Shown here: piece by piece, positions 51,854 through 60,357 of the stretch
How the letters are laid out: each line of letters opens with the position of its first letter
Position numbering within the stretch: the stretch's first letter is position 1
Source: Chloroflexota bacterium
Lineage (GTDB): Bacteria > Chloroflexota > Limnocylindria > Limnocylindrales > CSP1-4
Reading direction: 5' to 3'
NCBI GenBank assembly: GCA_021802585.1
Contig: JAJZRQ010000008.1
Span: 1-63,187 of the forward strand
DNA: 63,187 nucleotides
Position numbers and translations under genes: made by a program
Notes under the pieces: generated by a model
Database searches by the model: none
Seen by the model: the letters and a program-made list of their open reading frames with translations, nothing else
Told to the model about the DNA's origin: nothing

Positions 51854-53271
51854 CGACCCCCCCGGAGGCGCCCGCCGGCTCGCCGGCCCCGGCCCCCGCC
51901 GCGCCCCGTGCACGCCGCGCGCCGGCCGACCTCCCCTTCGCCTTCGCCGACGCGGCCCTCGCCGCGACGCTCGGCGCGGAGCGCGACGAGCCGGCCTGGC
52001 TCCGCGACGATCGCCGCGCCGCGGCCGAGGCGTTCGCACGCCTCCCCGTGGAATCGAACGAGCTCTACACGACGTACGTCGACTTCCGCGGCGCCGACCT
52101 CTCCGCCGCGCGGCCCCACGTCCGCACGGCGACCGCGCCGGCGGTCGCGGGCGAGCCCCCGGCGGACGCCGACGGGATCATCGAGCTCCGCGAGGACGCC
52201 GTCCTCCGGCTCGCCCTCGCCCCCGGGCTTGCCGAGCGTGGCGTCGTCCTCGAGACGCTCGGCGAGGCGCTGGCGCGCGGTGCGGCCGGCGTCCGGGAGG
52301 CCCTCACTGGGACGGCGCTCCCCGCCGACGAGAAGCTCGCCTGGCTCTCCCGCGGCTTCTGGAGCCAGGGGATCCACCTCCACGTCCCGGCCGGCGTCCG
52401 GCTCGAGCGGCCGATCGTCCTCCGCTGGGCCGCCGGCGTGCCGGAGCGGGCCCTCCTCACACGGACCCTCATCCGCCTCGACGAGGGCGCCGAGGCGTCG
52501 CTCGTCGAGGAGCTCGTCGCGGCCGGCCCGGCGATCGGCTGCGCCGCGGGCGAGCCTGTCCCGCAGGCGCTGTTCGGCGGGACGAGCGAGATCGCCCTCG
52601 GGCCGGGGGCCGTCCTCCGGTTCGCCTCGGTCCAGGATCTGCCCGGCGGCACGACCGCCCTCCAGCAGCGCACGGCGCGGATCGGCGCGGGGGCCTCGCT
52701 CCGCTTCGCGATCGCCCAGCTCGGCGGGCGGGTCGTCCGCTCGCGGATCGACAACCGCCTCGAGGGCGACGGCAGCGAGGTGGAGCAGGTCGAGATCGTC
52801 TTCGGTGGCCGCGACCAGCTCTTCGACCTCACCGCGTACACCCGCCACGTGGGGCGGGACACGACCGGGAACCTCCTCTCGAAGGCCGTCCTCCAGCACG
52901 GGGCTCGGGCCTACATCAAGGGCCTCATCTCGATCGAGAAGACGGCCCGCGGGACCGATAGCTTCCTCGGGGAGTTCGGGATGCTCCTCGACAAGCAGAG
53001 CCGCTCGGTGACGATCCCGAGCCTCGAGATCGACCAGCCGGACTGCCGCCGGGCGGCCCACAGCTCGTCCGTCGGCCCGATCGACCCGGCCCAGCTGTTC
53101 TACCTCGAGAGCCGCGGGATCACCCCGGACGAGGCCCGCAAGTTCATCACCCTCGGCTTCCTCGAGCCCGTCGTCGCGCGCGTGCCGCTCGAATCCGAGC
53201 AGGAGCGCCTCTGGGCGATCCTCGAGGCGAAGTGGGCGGACTCGCTCGAGTCGGCGGCACCGGCCGCCTGA
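51850..53271 (+). CDS. sufD: Fe-S cluster assembly protein SufD
   Basis: A 473-residue SufD. The N-terminus is a Pro/Ala-rich tail of about 25 residues, followed by a helical region. The beta-helix core includes FWSQGIHLHVPAGVRLERPIVLRW, GGRDQLFDLTAYTRHVGRDTTGNLLSKAVLQHGARAYIKGLI and CRRAAHSSSVGPIDPAQLFYLESRGITPDEARKFITLGFLEPV. It pairs with SufB and with the ATPase SufC. sufC, sufS and sufU are not in the window, so the set is split. Confidence 0.94.
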   Translation: MTTPPEAPAGSPAPAPAAPRARRAPADLPFAFADAALAATLGAERDEPAWLRDDRRAAAEAFARLPVESNELYTTYVDFRGADLSAARPHVRTATAPAVAGEPPADADGIIELREDAVLRLALAPGLAERGVVLETLGEALARGAAGVREALTGTALPADEKLAWLSRGFWSQGIHLHVPAGVRLERPIVLRWAAGVPERALLTRTLIRLDEGAEASLVEELVAAGPAIGCAAGEPVPQALFGGTSEIALGPGAVLRFASVQDLPGGTTALQQRTARIGAGASLRFAIAQLGGRVVRSRIDNRLEGDGSEVEQVEIVFGGRDQLFDLTAYTRHVGRDTTGNLLSKAVLQHGARAYIKGLISIEKTARGTDSFLGEFGMLLDKQSRSVTIPSLEIDQPDCRRAAHSSSVGPIDPAQLFYLESRGITPDEARKFITLGFLEPVVARVPLESEQERLWAILEAKWADSLESAAPAA

Positions 53272-53275
53272 CGTC

Positions 53276-53593
53276 GTGGCGCGGCGGATCGACGTCGGCC
53301 CCCTCGCCGACCTCGCCGAGGGGACGATGCGGATGACCTGGGTCGACGGGACCGAGCCGATCCTCCTCGTGAACGTCGGCGGCACGGTCCGCGCCGTCCA
53401 GGGCATCTGCAGCCACGAGTACTTCGAGCTGGACCGCGGCTTCCTGACCGCGGGAACGCTCACCTGCGCCCTCCACCTCTCGCGGTTCGATCTCGCCACG
53501 GGCGACCCCCTCGACCCGCCGGCCGACGAGCCGCTCGCCGTCTACCCCGTCGCCGTCGAGGACGGCCGGATCATCGTCGACTGGCCAGGCTGA
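53276..53593 (+). CDS. Rieske [2Fe-2S] ferredoxin
   Basis: A 105-residue soluble Rieske domain. Cluster ligands are CSH (CxH) in VQGICSHEYFELDRG and CALH (CxxH) in LTCALHLSRFDLATG. It has a GTG start 4 nt after sufD. Rieske ferredoxins in suf operons are common in Gram-positive-type clusters and probably supply electrons for assembly. Alternatively it serves an oxygenase. It is the last gene of the unit. Confidence 0.9.
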   Translation: MARRIDVGPLADLAEGTMRMTWVDGTEPILLVNVGGTVRAVQGICSHEYFELDRGFLTAGTLTCALHLSRFDLATGDPLDPPADEPLAVYPVAVEDGRIIVDWPG

Positions 53594-53642
53594 GCCTCCG
53601 CGATCTGGCGCGGACGTGCAGCCCCGTGCCGACCGGCCCTTG

Positions 53643-53660
53643 CCGCCCTTCGGGGGGCGA
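53643..53660 (+). terminator. UUCG-loop hairpin after the suf genes
   Basis: GCCGCCC-TTCG-GGGGGGC forms a stem with one mismatch capped by a stable TTCG tetraloop, 50 nt after the Rieske stop. A small palindrome CCGAATTTCGG lies nearby at about 53699. Confidence 0.45.
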
Positions 53661-53772
53661 CCGAGAGTGGGCGGGTTGCGGGGCGGCGTCGACGCGCGGT
53701 CCGAATTTCGGCCGCCGGGGCCGCGCTGAGCCACTGGCGAGCCCGCGCCCGCACGCTCGTGGGGAGGTCGCG

Positions 53773-54228
53773 ATGCGACGCATCTTCGCGGTGGCCACGG
53801 CTCTCGTTCTCGTGCTGGGCCTCGCCGGCCCGGCCGGCGCCTACGACGGGGGGCCGCAGATCGCCTACGTCACGATCGGCACCGCAACGGTCGACCGGTC
53901 TGGCAACGTCCACATCCAGGGCACCCTCTGGTGCTCGCAGCCCATGGATGTGCAGATCCAGTGGGGCCAGGTGGAACAGGTCGTCGGCCGGACGACCACC
54001 GTCCGGGGCGGCTTCGGGGGCTGGTATCCGTGCAACGGCACGACCCCCTGGGAGTCCTGGGCGCGGGCCGAGAACGGGAAGTTCGTCCCCGGCTGGGCGA
54101 CGATCAGCGTCCAGTTCGAGGGCGCCTACTGGTGCGACGAGGACCCGAACGTCAATCCCAACACGTACTGCGGCCCGCACGCCTGGGGCGGAGGCCAGCA
54201 GTACCTGAAGATCGGCCGCGCGAAGTAG
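53773..54228 (+). CDS. Small secreted protein of unknown function
   Basis: A 151-residue protein with a clear signal peptide (MRRIFAVATALVLVLGLAGPAGA, cleavage before YDGG). The mature part is rich in Gly, Trp and Tyr and has four cysteines in two pairs (TLWCSQ, YPCNGT, YWCDED, TYCGP), so two disulfides are likely. A beta-rich domain with VTIGTATVDRSGNVHIQGTLWC suggests an Ig-like or lectin-like fold. No family is recognised. GGGGAGGT stands at the right distance before the ATG. A GC hairpin follows its stop. Confidence 0.65.
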   Translation: MRRIFAVATALVLVLGLAGPAGAYDGGPQIAYVTIGTATVDRSGNVHIQGTLWCSQPMDVQIQWGQVEQVVGRTTTVRGGFGGWYPCNGTTPWESWARAENGKFVPGWATISVQFEGAYWCDEDPNVNPNTYCGPHAWGGGQQYLKIGRAK

Positions 54229-54250
54229 ACGAGCGGACGGCCGCGTAGAC

Positions 54251-54281
54251 GCGGGGGTCGACCGGCCTCGTCGGCCCCCGC
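54251..54281. terminator. Hairpin between the secreted protein and penicillin acylase genes
   Basis: GCGGGGG (54251-54257) and CCCCCGC (54275-54281) with partly paired bases between, located between convergent stops. Confidence 0.45.
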
Positions 54282-54315
54282 TCCGCCAGAAGATGCTGGT
54301 CCGGGCCGCCGCCGC

Positions 54316-56985
54316 TCATGGCTCGAGGACGAGGCGGGTCGACGTGGCCGCTTCCACCGCGGCCCGCGAGAAGGGCAGGGGAACCGTCCGGCCCGCGATC
54401 CAGTCCGCGACGAGGTCGCTGTAGTGGCGCCCGCCGGGGTTGCCGCCCTGGCCGGTGCTGATGACGATCCGGGCCGCGTCGAGCCGGTCGGGCGTCATCT
54501 CGATGGCGAGGCGGTACGAGGGGTGGTTCGTCATCGTGAACGCGTCGCGGAGCGTGCCCGGCGTCGACCGCGGGTCCTCGGGGTCGGGGTACCAGCCGCG
54601 GAGGTTCGTGTTGGCGTTGTTCACGGCATCGCTCGTCCCCGGCACGCCGAGGGGTCCGACGTTGAAGAGGCCCTCGAGGATGCCGATCCCGCTCCGCCCG
54701 AACGTCTGCTCCCGGAAGACCGTCGTGTGGACGCGCGCCCAGGACCAGCGGGACGGCGTGCCGAGCGCAGTCCGCAGCTCGGCCCCCGCGGCGTCGAGCG
54801 CGGCCCCGAGGCGGCCGTCGCGAGTCTCGAGCGTCGTCGTGTGGGGGTCGTCCCAGAACGGGAAGGCGGGGTCGGCGACGGCGGCCCGGACCGCGAGGCG
54901 GGACGGCTCGCTCCCGACGTACGTCGCGGCGAGCGTGCCGAGCCACGGGTCGAAGACGGCCCGGATGAGGTGCCACTCGGTGACCTCGTACGCCGCGCAG
55001 CCCCGGCTGTCGAGGTCGCAGCGGCGGTCCCAGGCGCGCACGAGGCGCTGGACCTCGGCGCCGTCGGCGGTCGTCGGGCGGGCCGCGACGAGCGCGGGGG
55101 CGAGGTCGTCGGCCCGGAGGAGGCGCGTGTCGAGCTGGATCGCCGACAGGTCCGCCTGCGTCACCCCGCCGTTCGCGACTGCCTCGTCGAGGAGCTGCCG
55201 GATCCGGGTCGCCCGCCAGCCGGAGTCCCACTCGGTTCCGAGGTGGTACGGGTAGGCGCCGTCGACGGGCTTGTTGTTGGCGGTGACGATGAGGCCGTCC
55301 GGCGGGTTGTCGAGGGCCGGCAGGTCCTCGTACGGGACGTAGCCGGTCCAGTCGTGGGTGCCCGACGCGCCGTCGACCGGGCGCCGGCCGTCGTCGCCAG
55401 CAGGCCGGAGGGGAATCCGGCCGGGGACCTGGAGCCCGATGTTCCCGTCGACGTCGGCGTAGACGAAGTTCTGGGCCGGCGCCACGTAGTCGCGGAGGGC
55501 CGCCCGGACGTCGGCGGATGACGCCGCGGCATCGAGCCTGAGGAACGCGCCGATGAGCCCGTCGGTCTCGACGAGCGCCGTCCAGTGGAGGGCGTAGAGC
55601 CGCGCGCTGCCGGCGAGGTCCTCGACGACGTCGTTGAGGATCGGGCCATGGACGGTCTCGCGGACCGTGATCGTCAGGGGGTCGCCGCCGGCGACGGCGA
55701 TCGTCTCCTCGCGGGTCGTGAACGGGATCGACGCCCCCCGGTACAGGTAGTGGTCCGGGTTCGCCGGGTCCGGGGTCTCGACGAAGAGGTCCTGGACGTC
55801 GGGCCCGGTGTTCGTGGCCCCCCAGGCGATCCGGGCGTTGTGCCCGAGGATGACCCCCGGCGCGCTCGGGAAGGAGACGCCGGCGACGTCGTACGGGCAG
55901 GCCGCCGAGACGACCCGGCAGTGGAGGCCGTTCATGTACCAGATGCTCGGCAACTGGACGCCGAGGTGCGGGTCGTTCGCGAGGAGCGCGGCGCCCGTGG
56001 CGCTCTTCGAGGGTGCCACGACCCAGTTGTTCGACCCGACGCCGGGATGCCCGAGCGCGCTGCCGGCCTCGTCGAACCCGGCAATCGCCCCGATCGCATC
56101 GCCGAGGTCCGCGAGCCGGGCGAGCCCGGCCGCCTCGCGCGCGTCGAGGGCGGGCACGTCCGCAGTCCCGGCCGGCGACGCGGCGGACGTGGCGCCGGCG
56201 TCGATCTCCTCCGGCGCCGGGGGCCCCGCGGCCGACGCCCCCGGGTCGGCGGCGCGGACGAGATCGGCGCTCGTCGTGATCGTCGGGGCCCCGTCCGGGT
56301 ACGCGGGGAAGAGCGCGTCGGTGAGGGCGGGATCGCCGAGGCGGCCGTCGGCGAGGAGCCGGAACAGCTCGGCGTCGTAGTTGCCCCCGAGCGACCAGGC
56401 CTGGAGCTTGCCGAACGCCACCGAGTCGAGGGGCGTCCACGGCTCGGGCTCGTAGCCGTCGAGGCCGCCGCCCTGGCCGGACTGGATCCCGGCGACGACG
56501 AAGGCGAGGCTCCGCCGGCCCCGGCCGTGGGCCAGCCAGGCGTTGACGCCGTCGGCATACCGCTGGAGGGCCCGGACGGTCGTCGCGTCGAGCGCGGCGA
56601 GGTCGCGCTCGGCGGCCCGTCGCCAGCCGAGCGTCCGGAGGAAGCGGTCGGTCTCCAGCTGGGACGCCCCGAAGAGCTCGCTCAGCCGTCCGGCCCCGAC
56701 GCGGCGGAAGACCTCCATCTGCCACATCCGCTCGGACGCGTGGACGAACCCCTGGGCGAAGAAGAGGTCGTCCGGCGTGTCGGCGTAGACGTGGGCGATC
56801 CCGGCCCGGTCGCGGATCACCTCGACCGGCGCGGCCAGTCCCGCCACCCGGAGCGTCCCGGCGACCTGCGGCTGGGAGCGGAGCGCAACCCACCCGAGGA
56901 GGCTCCCGACGAGGCCCGCCCCGACGAGGGCCGCGACGAGGGCCACGACGAGCAGCCCCGCCAGCAGGCGGCCGATGATGCGCAC
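54316..56985 (-). CDS. Penicillin acylase (amidase)-family Ntn hydrolase
   Basis: An 889-residue exported enzyme. An N-terminal hydrophobic helix (LLAGLLVVALVAALVGAGLVGSLLGW) anchors or exports it. The alpha chain has VIRDRAGIAHVYADTPDDLFFAQGFVHASERMWQMEVFRRVGAGRLSE. Autocleavage should occur before S318 in HPGVGSNNWVVAPSKSATGAALLANDPHL, giving the catalytic N-terminal serine of the beta chain. A Pro/Ala/Thr-rich spacer of about 50 residues precedes the cleavage site. Family members hydrolyse amides, including acyl-homoserine lactones and beta-lactam side chains. The start is a GTG after AGGAGGAG. Confidence 0.9.
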   Translation of the reverse strand: MRIIGRLLAGLLVVALVAALVGAGLVGSLLGWVALRSQPQVAGTLRVAGLAAPVEVIRDRAGIAHVYADTPDDLFFAQGFVHASERMWQMEVFRRVGAGRLSELFGASQLETDRFLRTLGWRRAAERDLAALDATTVRALQRYADGVNAWLAHGRGRRSLAFVVAGIQSGQGGGLDGYEPEPWTPLDSVAFGKLQAWSLGGNYDAELFRLLADGRLGDPALTDALFPAYPDGAPTITTSADLVRAADPGASAAGPPAPEEIDAGATSAASPAGTADVPALDAREAAGLARLADLGDAIGAIAGFDEAGSALGHPGVGSNNWVVAPSKSATGAALLANDPHLGVQLPSIWYMNGLHCRVVSAACPYDVAGVSFPSAPGVILGHNARIAWGATNTGPDVQDLFVETPDPANPDHYLYRGASIPFTTREETIAVAGGDPLTITVRETVHGPILNDVVEDLAGSARLYALHWTALVETDGLIGAFLRLDAAASSADVRAALRDYVAPAQNFVYADVDGNIGLQVPGRIPLRPAGDDGRRPVDGASGTHDWTGYVPYEDLPALDNPPDGLIVTANNKPVDGAYPYHLGTEWDSGWRATRIRQLLDEAVANGGVTQADLSAIQLDTRLLRADDLAPALVAARPTTADGAEVQRLVRAWDRRCDLDSRGCAAYEVTEWHLIRAVFDPWLGTLAATYVGSEPSRLAVRAAVADPAFPFWDDPHTTTLETRDGRLGAALDAAGAELRTALGTPSRWSWARVHTTVFREQTFGRSGIGILEGLFNVGPLGVPGTSDAVNNANTNLRGWYPDPEDPRSTPGTLRDAFTMTNHPSYRLAIEMTPDRLDAARIVISTGQGGNPGGRHYSDLVADWIAGRTVPLPFSRAAVEAATSTRLVLEP

Positions 56986-57104
56986 CGATCCCTCCTCCTC
57001 TCCCGGCCTGCGGTGGACCGCGCCGATCCTCGCAGTGTGCCGAACGCCGGGGGTGGAGCGCAACGCGGGCGCGCCACGCGGGCGCCCGTCGCGGGAGCAA
57101 CCGC

Positions 57105-58106
57105 TCAGCGTGCGAGGAGCGTCCCGATCCCGCGGGCGCGCGCGGCGGCGACGATCGCGTCGGCGAAGACGAGGTCCGCCAGCCCGACGCCGAGGTGCGT
57201 GACGACGACCCGTCCCGCCTCCGGCCGGCCGGTGCCGGCGAGGATCGCCGACCCGAGGACCGTCGCCGGGTCCGGGTAGCCGTCGAAGAGGCCGGCCCCG
57301 CGGCTCGCCCGGAACTGCTCCTCCTCGTCGACGAGGAAGAGACCGGCCCGGCGCGCCACGTCGGCCGCCACCGAGGTCGCGTAGTCGACCGCGACGACGA
57401 GGGCGTCAGGAGCGAACCACCCGTCCGTCATCACCTGGCGGACCGGCCCGAAGGAGACGCACGTGACGACGACGTCGGCGTCGGCCACCGCCGACCGAGC
57501 GTCGGCGGCCACCACCGCCGCCCCGATCCCCGGCACCTCAGCCGCGTCGGCGGCGAGCGCGGCGGCCCGCCGGGCGTCGCGGTCGTGGATCGCGAGGCGG
57601 ACGCCCGGCAGGAGGTGGCCGAGCACCGGGACGTGGGCGCGCCCCTGGACCCCGGCCCCGACGATGGCGCCCCGCGGGCCGCGGCCGGGGGTCGGCGGCG
57701 CCCACCGGGCGACGGCCGTGCCGGAGACCGCCGCCGTCCGCTCCGCGGTGATCGGCCCGCCGTCGAGGATCGCGACGGGCGCGCCGGTTCCTGGATCGTT
57801 GACGACGACGACGGCGTGGAGGGCGGGAAGCCCCGCCGCGGCGTTCCCGGGGACGCCGGCGATCCACTTCACGCCGAGGAGGTCGCCACAGCCGTCCGGG
57901 TCCCGGCCCGCGAGGTAGGCGGGCATCGCATGGGCGAACGACCCCGGCGGGCGCGGGTGGACGCCGATCTTCGGCGGCAGCTGGGCCCCCGCGACGAGGC
58001 CGACGAGCGTCCGCTCGGCGAGACGCAGGCGCTCGGGGAGGGGCGGCATGCAGGCCGTGACGTCGGCGGCGTCGAGGTAGCGGAGAGCCGGTCGGTCCTC
58101 GGGCAC
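57105..58106 (-). CDS. Ornithine cyclodeaminase/mu-crystallin-family protein
   Basis: A 333-residue NAD(P)-binding protein. LGVKWIAGVPGNAAAGLPALHAVVVVNDPGTGAPVAILDGGPITAERTAAVSGTAVARW is the substrate and active-site region of the family, and GAIVGAGVQGRAHVPVL is the dinucleotide-binding motif. It could be an ornithine cyclodeaminase, a ketimine reductase or an alanine dehydrogenase. GTG 58106 is preferred to GTG 58115 because TATCGT (58114-58119) lies 7 nt upstream of it. It is upstream of the penicillin acylase gene on the same strand with a 119-nt gap. Confidence 0.82.
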   Translation of the reverse strand: MPEDRPALRYLDAADVTACMPPLPERLRLAERTLVGLVAGAQLPPKIGVHPRPPGSFAHAMPAYLAGRDPDGCGDLLGVKWIAGVPGNAAAGLPALHAVVVVNDPGTGAPVAILDGGPITAERTAAVSGTAVARWAPPTPGRGPRGAIVGAGVQGRAHVPVLGHLLPGVRLAIHDRDARRAAALAADAAEVPGIGAAVVAADARSAVADADVVVTCVSFGPVRQVMTDGWFAPDALVVAVDYATSVAADVARRAGLFLVDEEEQFRASRGAGLFDGYPDPATVLGSAILAGTGRPEAGRVVVTHLGVGLADLVFADAIVAAARARGIGTLLAR

Positions 58107-58113
58107 GGGGGGC

Positions 58114-58174
58114 ACGATAGCACCTGCATCCGGGCCACCCGGACTGGGCGACGATGACGGCGGTTCGCTACGAT
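58114..58174. promoter_or_regulatory. Divergent leaderless -10 boxes (cyclodeaminase-like and VIT1 fusion genes)
   Basis: TATCGT on the minus strand (58114-58119) is 7 nt before GTG 58106. TACGAT on the plus strand (58169-58174) is followed by CTCGGG (6 nt) and GTG 58181. Both choices shorten the longest ORFs. Confidence 0.5.
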
Positions 58175-58180
58175 CTCGGG

Positions 58181-59407
58181 GTGATCCCCCCGGCTCCCCT
58201 CGACCCTGCCGCCGGCGAGCAGGCGCTCGTGGCCCTGCGCCTCGAGCGCGACGCGATTCATCTCTACGACGGCCTGGCCGCGATCGATCGCGACCCGCAC
58301 CGCGCGGACGCGTTCCACGCGATCGCGGCCGACGAGCGCCGCCACGCCGCGATCTGGGAGCGGCTCATCGTCGAGGGCGGGGCGGCCCTCCCGCCGGGGG
58401 CCGGCCCCGGTCCGCGGGTCCGGTTCGTCCTCCTCGTCGCCCGCCTCTTCGGGACGAAGGCCGTGACGGACATGGTGCGGGCTCTCGAGGCGAAGGACGA
58501 GCGGCGCTACACCGAGAGCGCGACCGCGCCGCCCGCGCCGGCGATGACCGCCGCGATCGCCGGCATGGCGGCCGACGAACAGCGCCACGGCGAGATCTGG
58601 CGGAAGCTCGGGGCGAAAGAGGCGCCCGAAGCGCGCGCGGCGGCCGGCGGCGCGGCGGCGGCGGTGATCCCGCGGCCAGGCCGCGGGGTGCCGAGCCCGG
58701 CGGACATCGCGAAGGCCGAGAGCTGGCATCGCGGCGGCGCCGGCACGCTGCGCGCCATCGTCTTCGGCGCCTCGGACGGGCTCGTGAGCAACCTCTCGCT
58801 CGTCATGGGCGTCGCCGGCGCGACGGCCGAGCCGTCGATCATCCTCCTCTCCGGGATCGCCGGGCTCCTCGCCGGCGCCTTCTCGATGGCGGCCGGGGAG
58901 TACATCTCGGTCCGCTCCCAGGTCGAGGTGCTGGAGCGGCAGATCGCGCTCGAGCGCGCCGAGCTCGAGGCGATGCCCGAGGAGGAGCTCGAGGAGCTCG
59001 TGGGGATCTACCGGTCGAAGGGGCTCCCCGAGGCGGACGCCCGCCGCTTCGCGGAGCACATCTTCCAGGACCCGGACGTCGCCCTCCAGACCCTCGTCCG
59101 CGAGGAGCTCGGCCTCGACCAGAACGGGATGAGCTCGCCGTGGGCGGCCGCCGCCGGCTCGTTCCTCGCCTTCACCGTCGGCGCGATCATCCCCGTCGTC
59201 CCGTACCTCTTCGGCGGCGGCGACGCCGTCATGGCCGTGAGCTTCGGGGCCAGCCTCCTCGCCCTCTTCGCCCTCGGGGCGATGGTCAGCATGCTCACCG
59301 GCCGGAGCCTCGCCTACTCGGGGCTCCGCCAGGTCGGGATCGGCGCTGCGGCCGCGATCGTCACGTTCCTCGTTGGCCGGCTCATCGGCGCGAACATCGG
59401 CGGCTGA
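58181..59407 (+). CDS. Rubrerythrin-VIT1/CCC1 fusion (iron/manganese transporter-like)
   Basis: A 408-residue fusion. The N-terminal 140 residues are a ferritin-like rubrerythrin domain with iron-binding motifs LRLERDAIHLYDGLA, ADERRHAAIWERL and AADEQRHGEIWRKL. The C-terminal part is a VIT1/CCC1 membrane domain with SWHRGGAGTLRAIVFGASDGLVSNLSLVMGV, AGLLAGAFSMAAGEYISVRSQVEVLERQI and three late helices ending IVTFLVGRLIGANI. It probably moves Fe2+ or Mn2+ across the membrane after binding at the ferritin-like part. GTG 58181 is chosen by the -10 box; ATG 58154 is an alternative. Confidence 0.88.
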   Translation: MIPPAPLDPAAGEQALVALRLERDAIHLYDGLAAIDRDPHRADAFHAIAADERRHAAIWERLIVEGGAALPPGAGPGPRVRFVLLVARLFGTKAVTDMVRALEAKDERRYTESATAPPAPAMTAAIAGMAADEQRHGEIWRKLGAKEAPEARAAAGGAAAAVIPRPGRGVPSPADIAKAESWHRGGAGTLRAIVFGASDGLVSNLSLVMGVAGATAEPSIILLSGIAGLLAGAFSMAAGEYISVRSQVEVLERQIALERAELEAMPEEELEELVGIYRSKGLPEADARRFAEHIFQDPDVALQTLVREELGLDQNGMSSPWAAAAGSFLAFTVGAIIPVVPYLFGGGDAVMAVSFGASLLALFALGAMVSMLTGRSLAYSGLRQVGIGAAAAIVTFLVGRLIGANIGG

Positions 59408-59512
59408 GCGGGAAGCGCGGCGCTCGCCGACCACGCCGCCCTCCCGGCCGGGACGCCGGTTCCGGCGCCGGGTGCGCCGCGCCGCGGGCGGCCGGTGGCT
59501 CCGGACACGGAC

Positions 59513-59537
59513 GAGGCCCCCGGGCGTCGGGGGCCTC
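59513..59537. terminator. Bidirectional hairpin between the VIT1 fusion and a small membrane protein gene
   Basis: GAGGCCCCCG / CGGGGGCCTC with a 5-nt loop is a perfect 10-bp stem. It lies between two convergent genes. The rest of 59408-59603 holds nothing else I can support. Confidence 0.6.
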
Positions 59538-59603
59538 GGATCGCTAGGCTATGCGGACCGCGGCAGCCCGGAGGGCCCGGGCACCGGCGGCTCGTCGCGG
59601 CGG

Positions 59604-59738
59604 TCAGCGCAGGCCGAACCGAGCCCAGGTGGGGAGCTTGTCGCGCGGATCGGCCTCGGGCAGCTCGTCGTCGCCGCTCAGCAGGATGCTGATGAAGGAG
59701 AAGAGCGCGAGGAGGCCGATCACGGTGGCGAGAACCAT
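59604..59738 (-). CDS. Small single-span membrane protein (44 residues)
   Basis: The minus strand encodes MVLATVIGLLALFSFISILL, then an acidic segment SGDDELPEADPRD, then KLPTWARFGLR and stop. The first half is one membrane helix with its N-terminus probably outside; the tail would be cytoplasmic or the reverse. GGAGGT lies 8 nt before the ATG, and TATTCT (about 59787-59792, minus strand) gives a -10 box with a leader of about 45 nt. A hairpin follows the stop. It has full expression signals although short. No family is recognised. Confidence 0.65.
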   Translation of the reverse strand: MVLATVIGLLALFSFISILLSGDDELPEADPRDKLPTWARFGLR

Positions 59739-59845
59739 CGCCTGTACCTCCGATGATGTGAGACCCAGCAATCGCTGGTCGACAGATAGAATAGCCTAAC
59801 GAACAGCGTGTGTCAAGGCAGCTTCGCCTAACGTAGTGGTGCTAC

Positions 59846-60355
59846 ATGGCCGGTGACCCCAGGATCGACCCCGTCGACGCCCGGATCCTCGACATCCTCC
59901 AGCGCGAGGGGCGGCGACCGTATGCGGAGATTGGCGCGGAGGTCGGGATGAGCGGCCCGTCGGCCCACGAGCGGGTGAAGAAGCTCGAGGGGCGCGGGAT
60001 CGTGCGCGGCTACTCCGCCCAGGTCGACCCCGCCGCCGTCGGGCTCGGCGTCCTCGCGTTCATGTGGGTCACGCAGGCGCCGGGGAGCATCGCCGACGAC
60101 ATCACCGACGCGTTCGCCGAGATCGCCGAGGTCGAGGCGTGCCACCGGATCGCCGGCGAGGGGGACTACCTCCTGAAGATCCGGGCGCGGGACACCGCGG
60201 ACCTCGAGCGGGTCGTCCGGCGGGTCCAGGCCACCCGCCACGTCTACCGGACGGAGACGGACGTCGTCTTCTCGACGCCGTTCGAGCGGCGGCCGCTCCC
60301 GATCCTCGCCGACGCCGGCGGGGCCGCGAAATCCGGCGGCCGCCCGGCTCCGTAA
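59846..60355 (+). CDS. Lrp/AsnC-family transcriptional regulator
   Basis: A 169-residue regulator with an N-terminal helix-turn-helix (IDPVDARILDILQREGRRPYAEIGAEVGMSGPSAHERVKKLEGRGIVRGYSAQVD) and a C-terminal RAM/effector domain (FAEIAEVEACHRIAGEGDYLLKIRARDTADLERVV). It likely senses an amino acid. The sequence GCCTAACG occurs twice in the 60 nt upstream (about 59796 and 59827), a possible operator. It lies 2 nt before the ECF sigma gene, with which it may be co-transcribed. Confidence 0.88.
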   Translation: MAGDPRIDPVDARILDILQREGRRPYAEIGAEVGMSGPSAHERVKKLEGRGIVRGYSAQVDPAAVGLGVLAFMWVTQAPGSIADDITDAFAEIAEVEACHRIAGEGDYLLKIRARDTADLERVVRRVQATRHVYRTETDVVFSTPFERRPLPILADAGGAAKSGGRPAP

Positions 60356-60357
60356 CG

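Noticed and set aside
58154-58180. ATG 58154 as the start of the VIT1 fusion
   Set aside because: It would place the TACGAT box inside the gene. GTG 58181 has the 6-nt leaderless spacing seen at other genes. It is kept as an alternative only.
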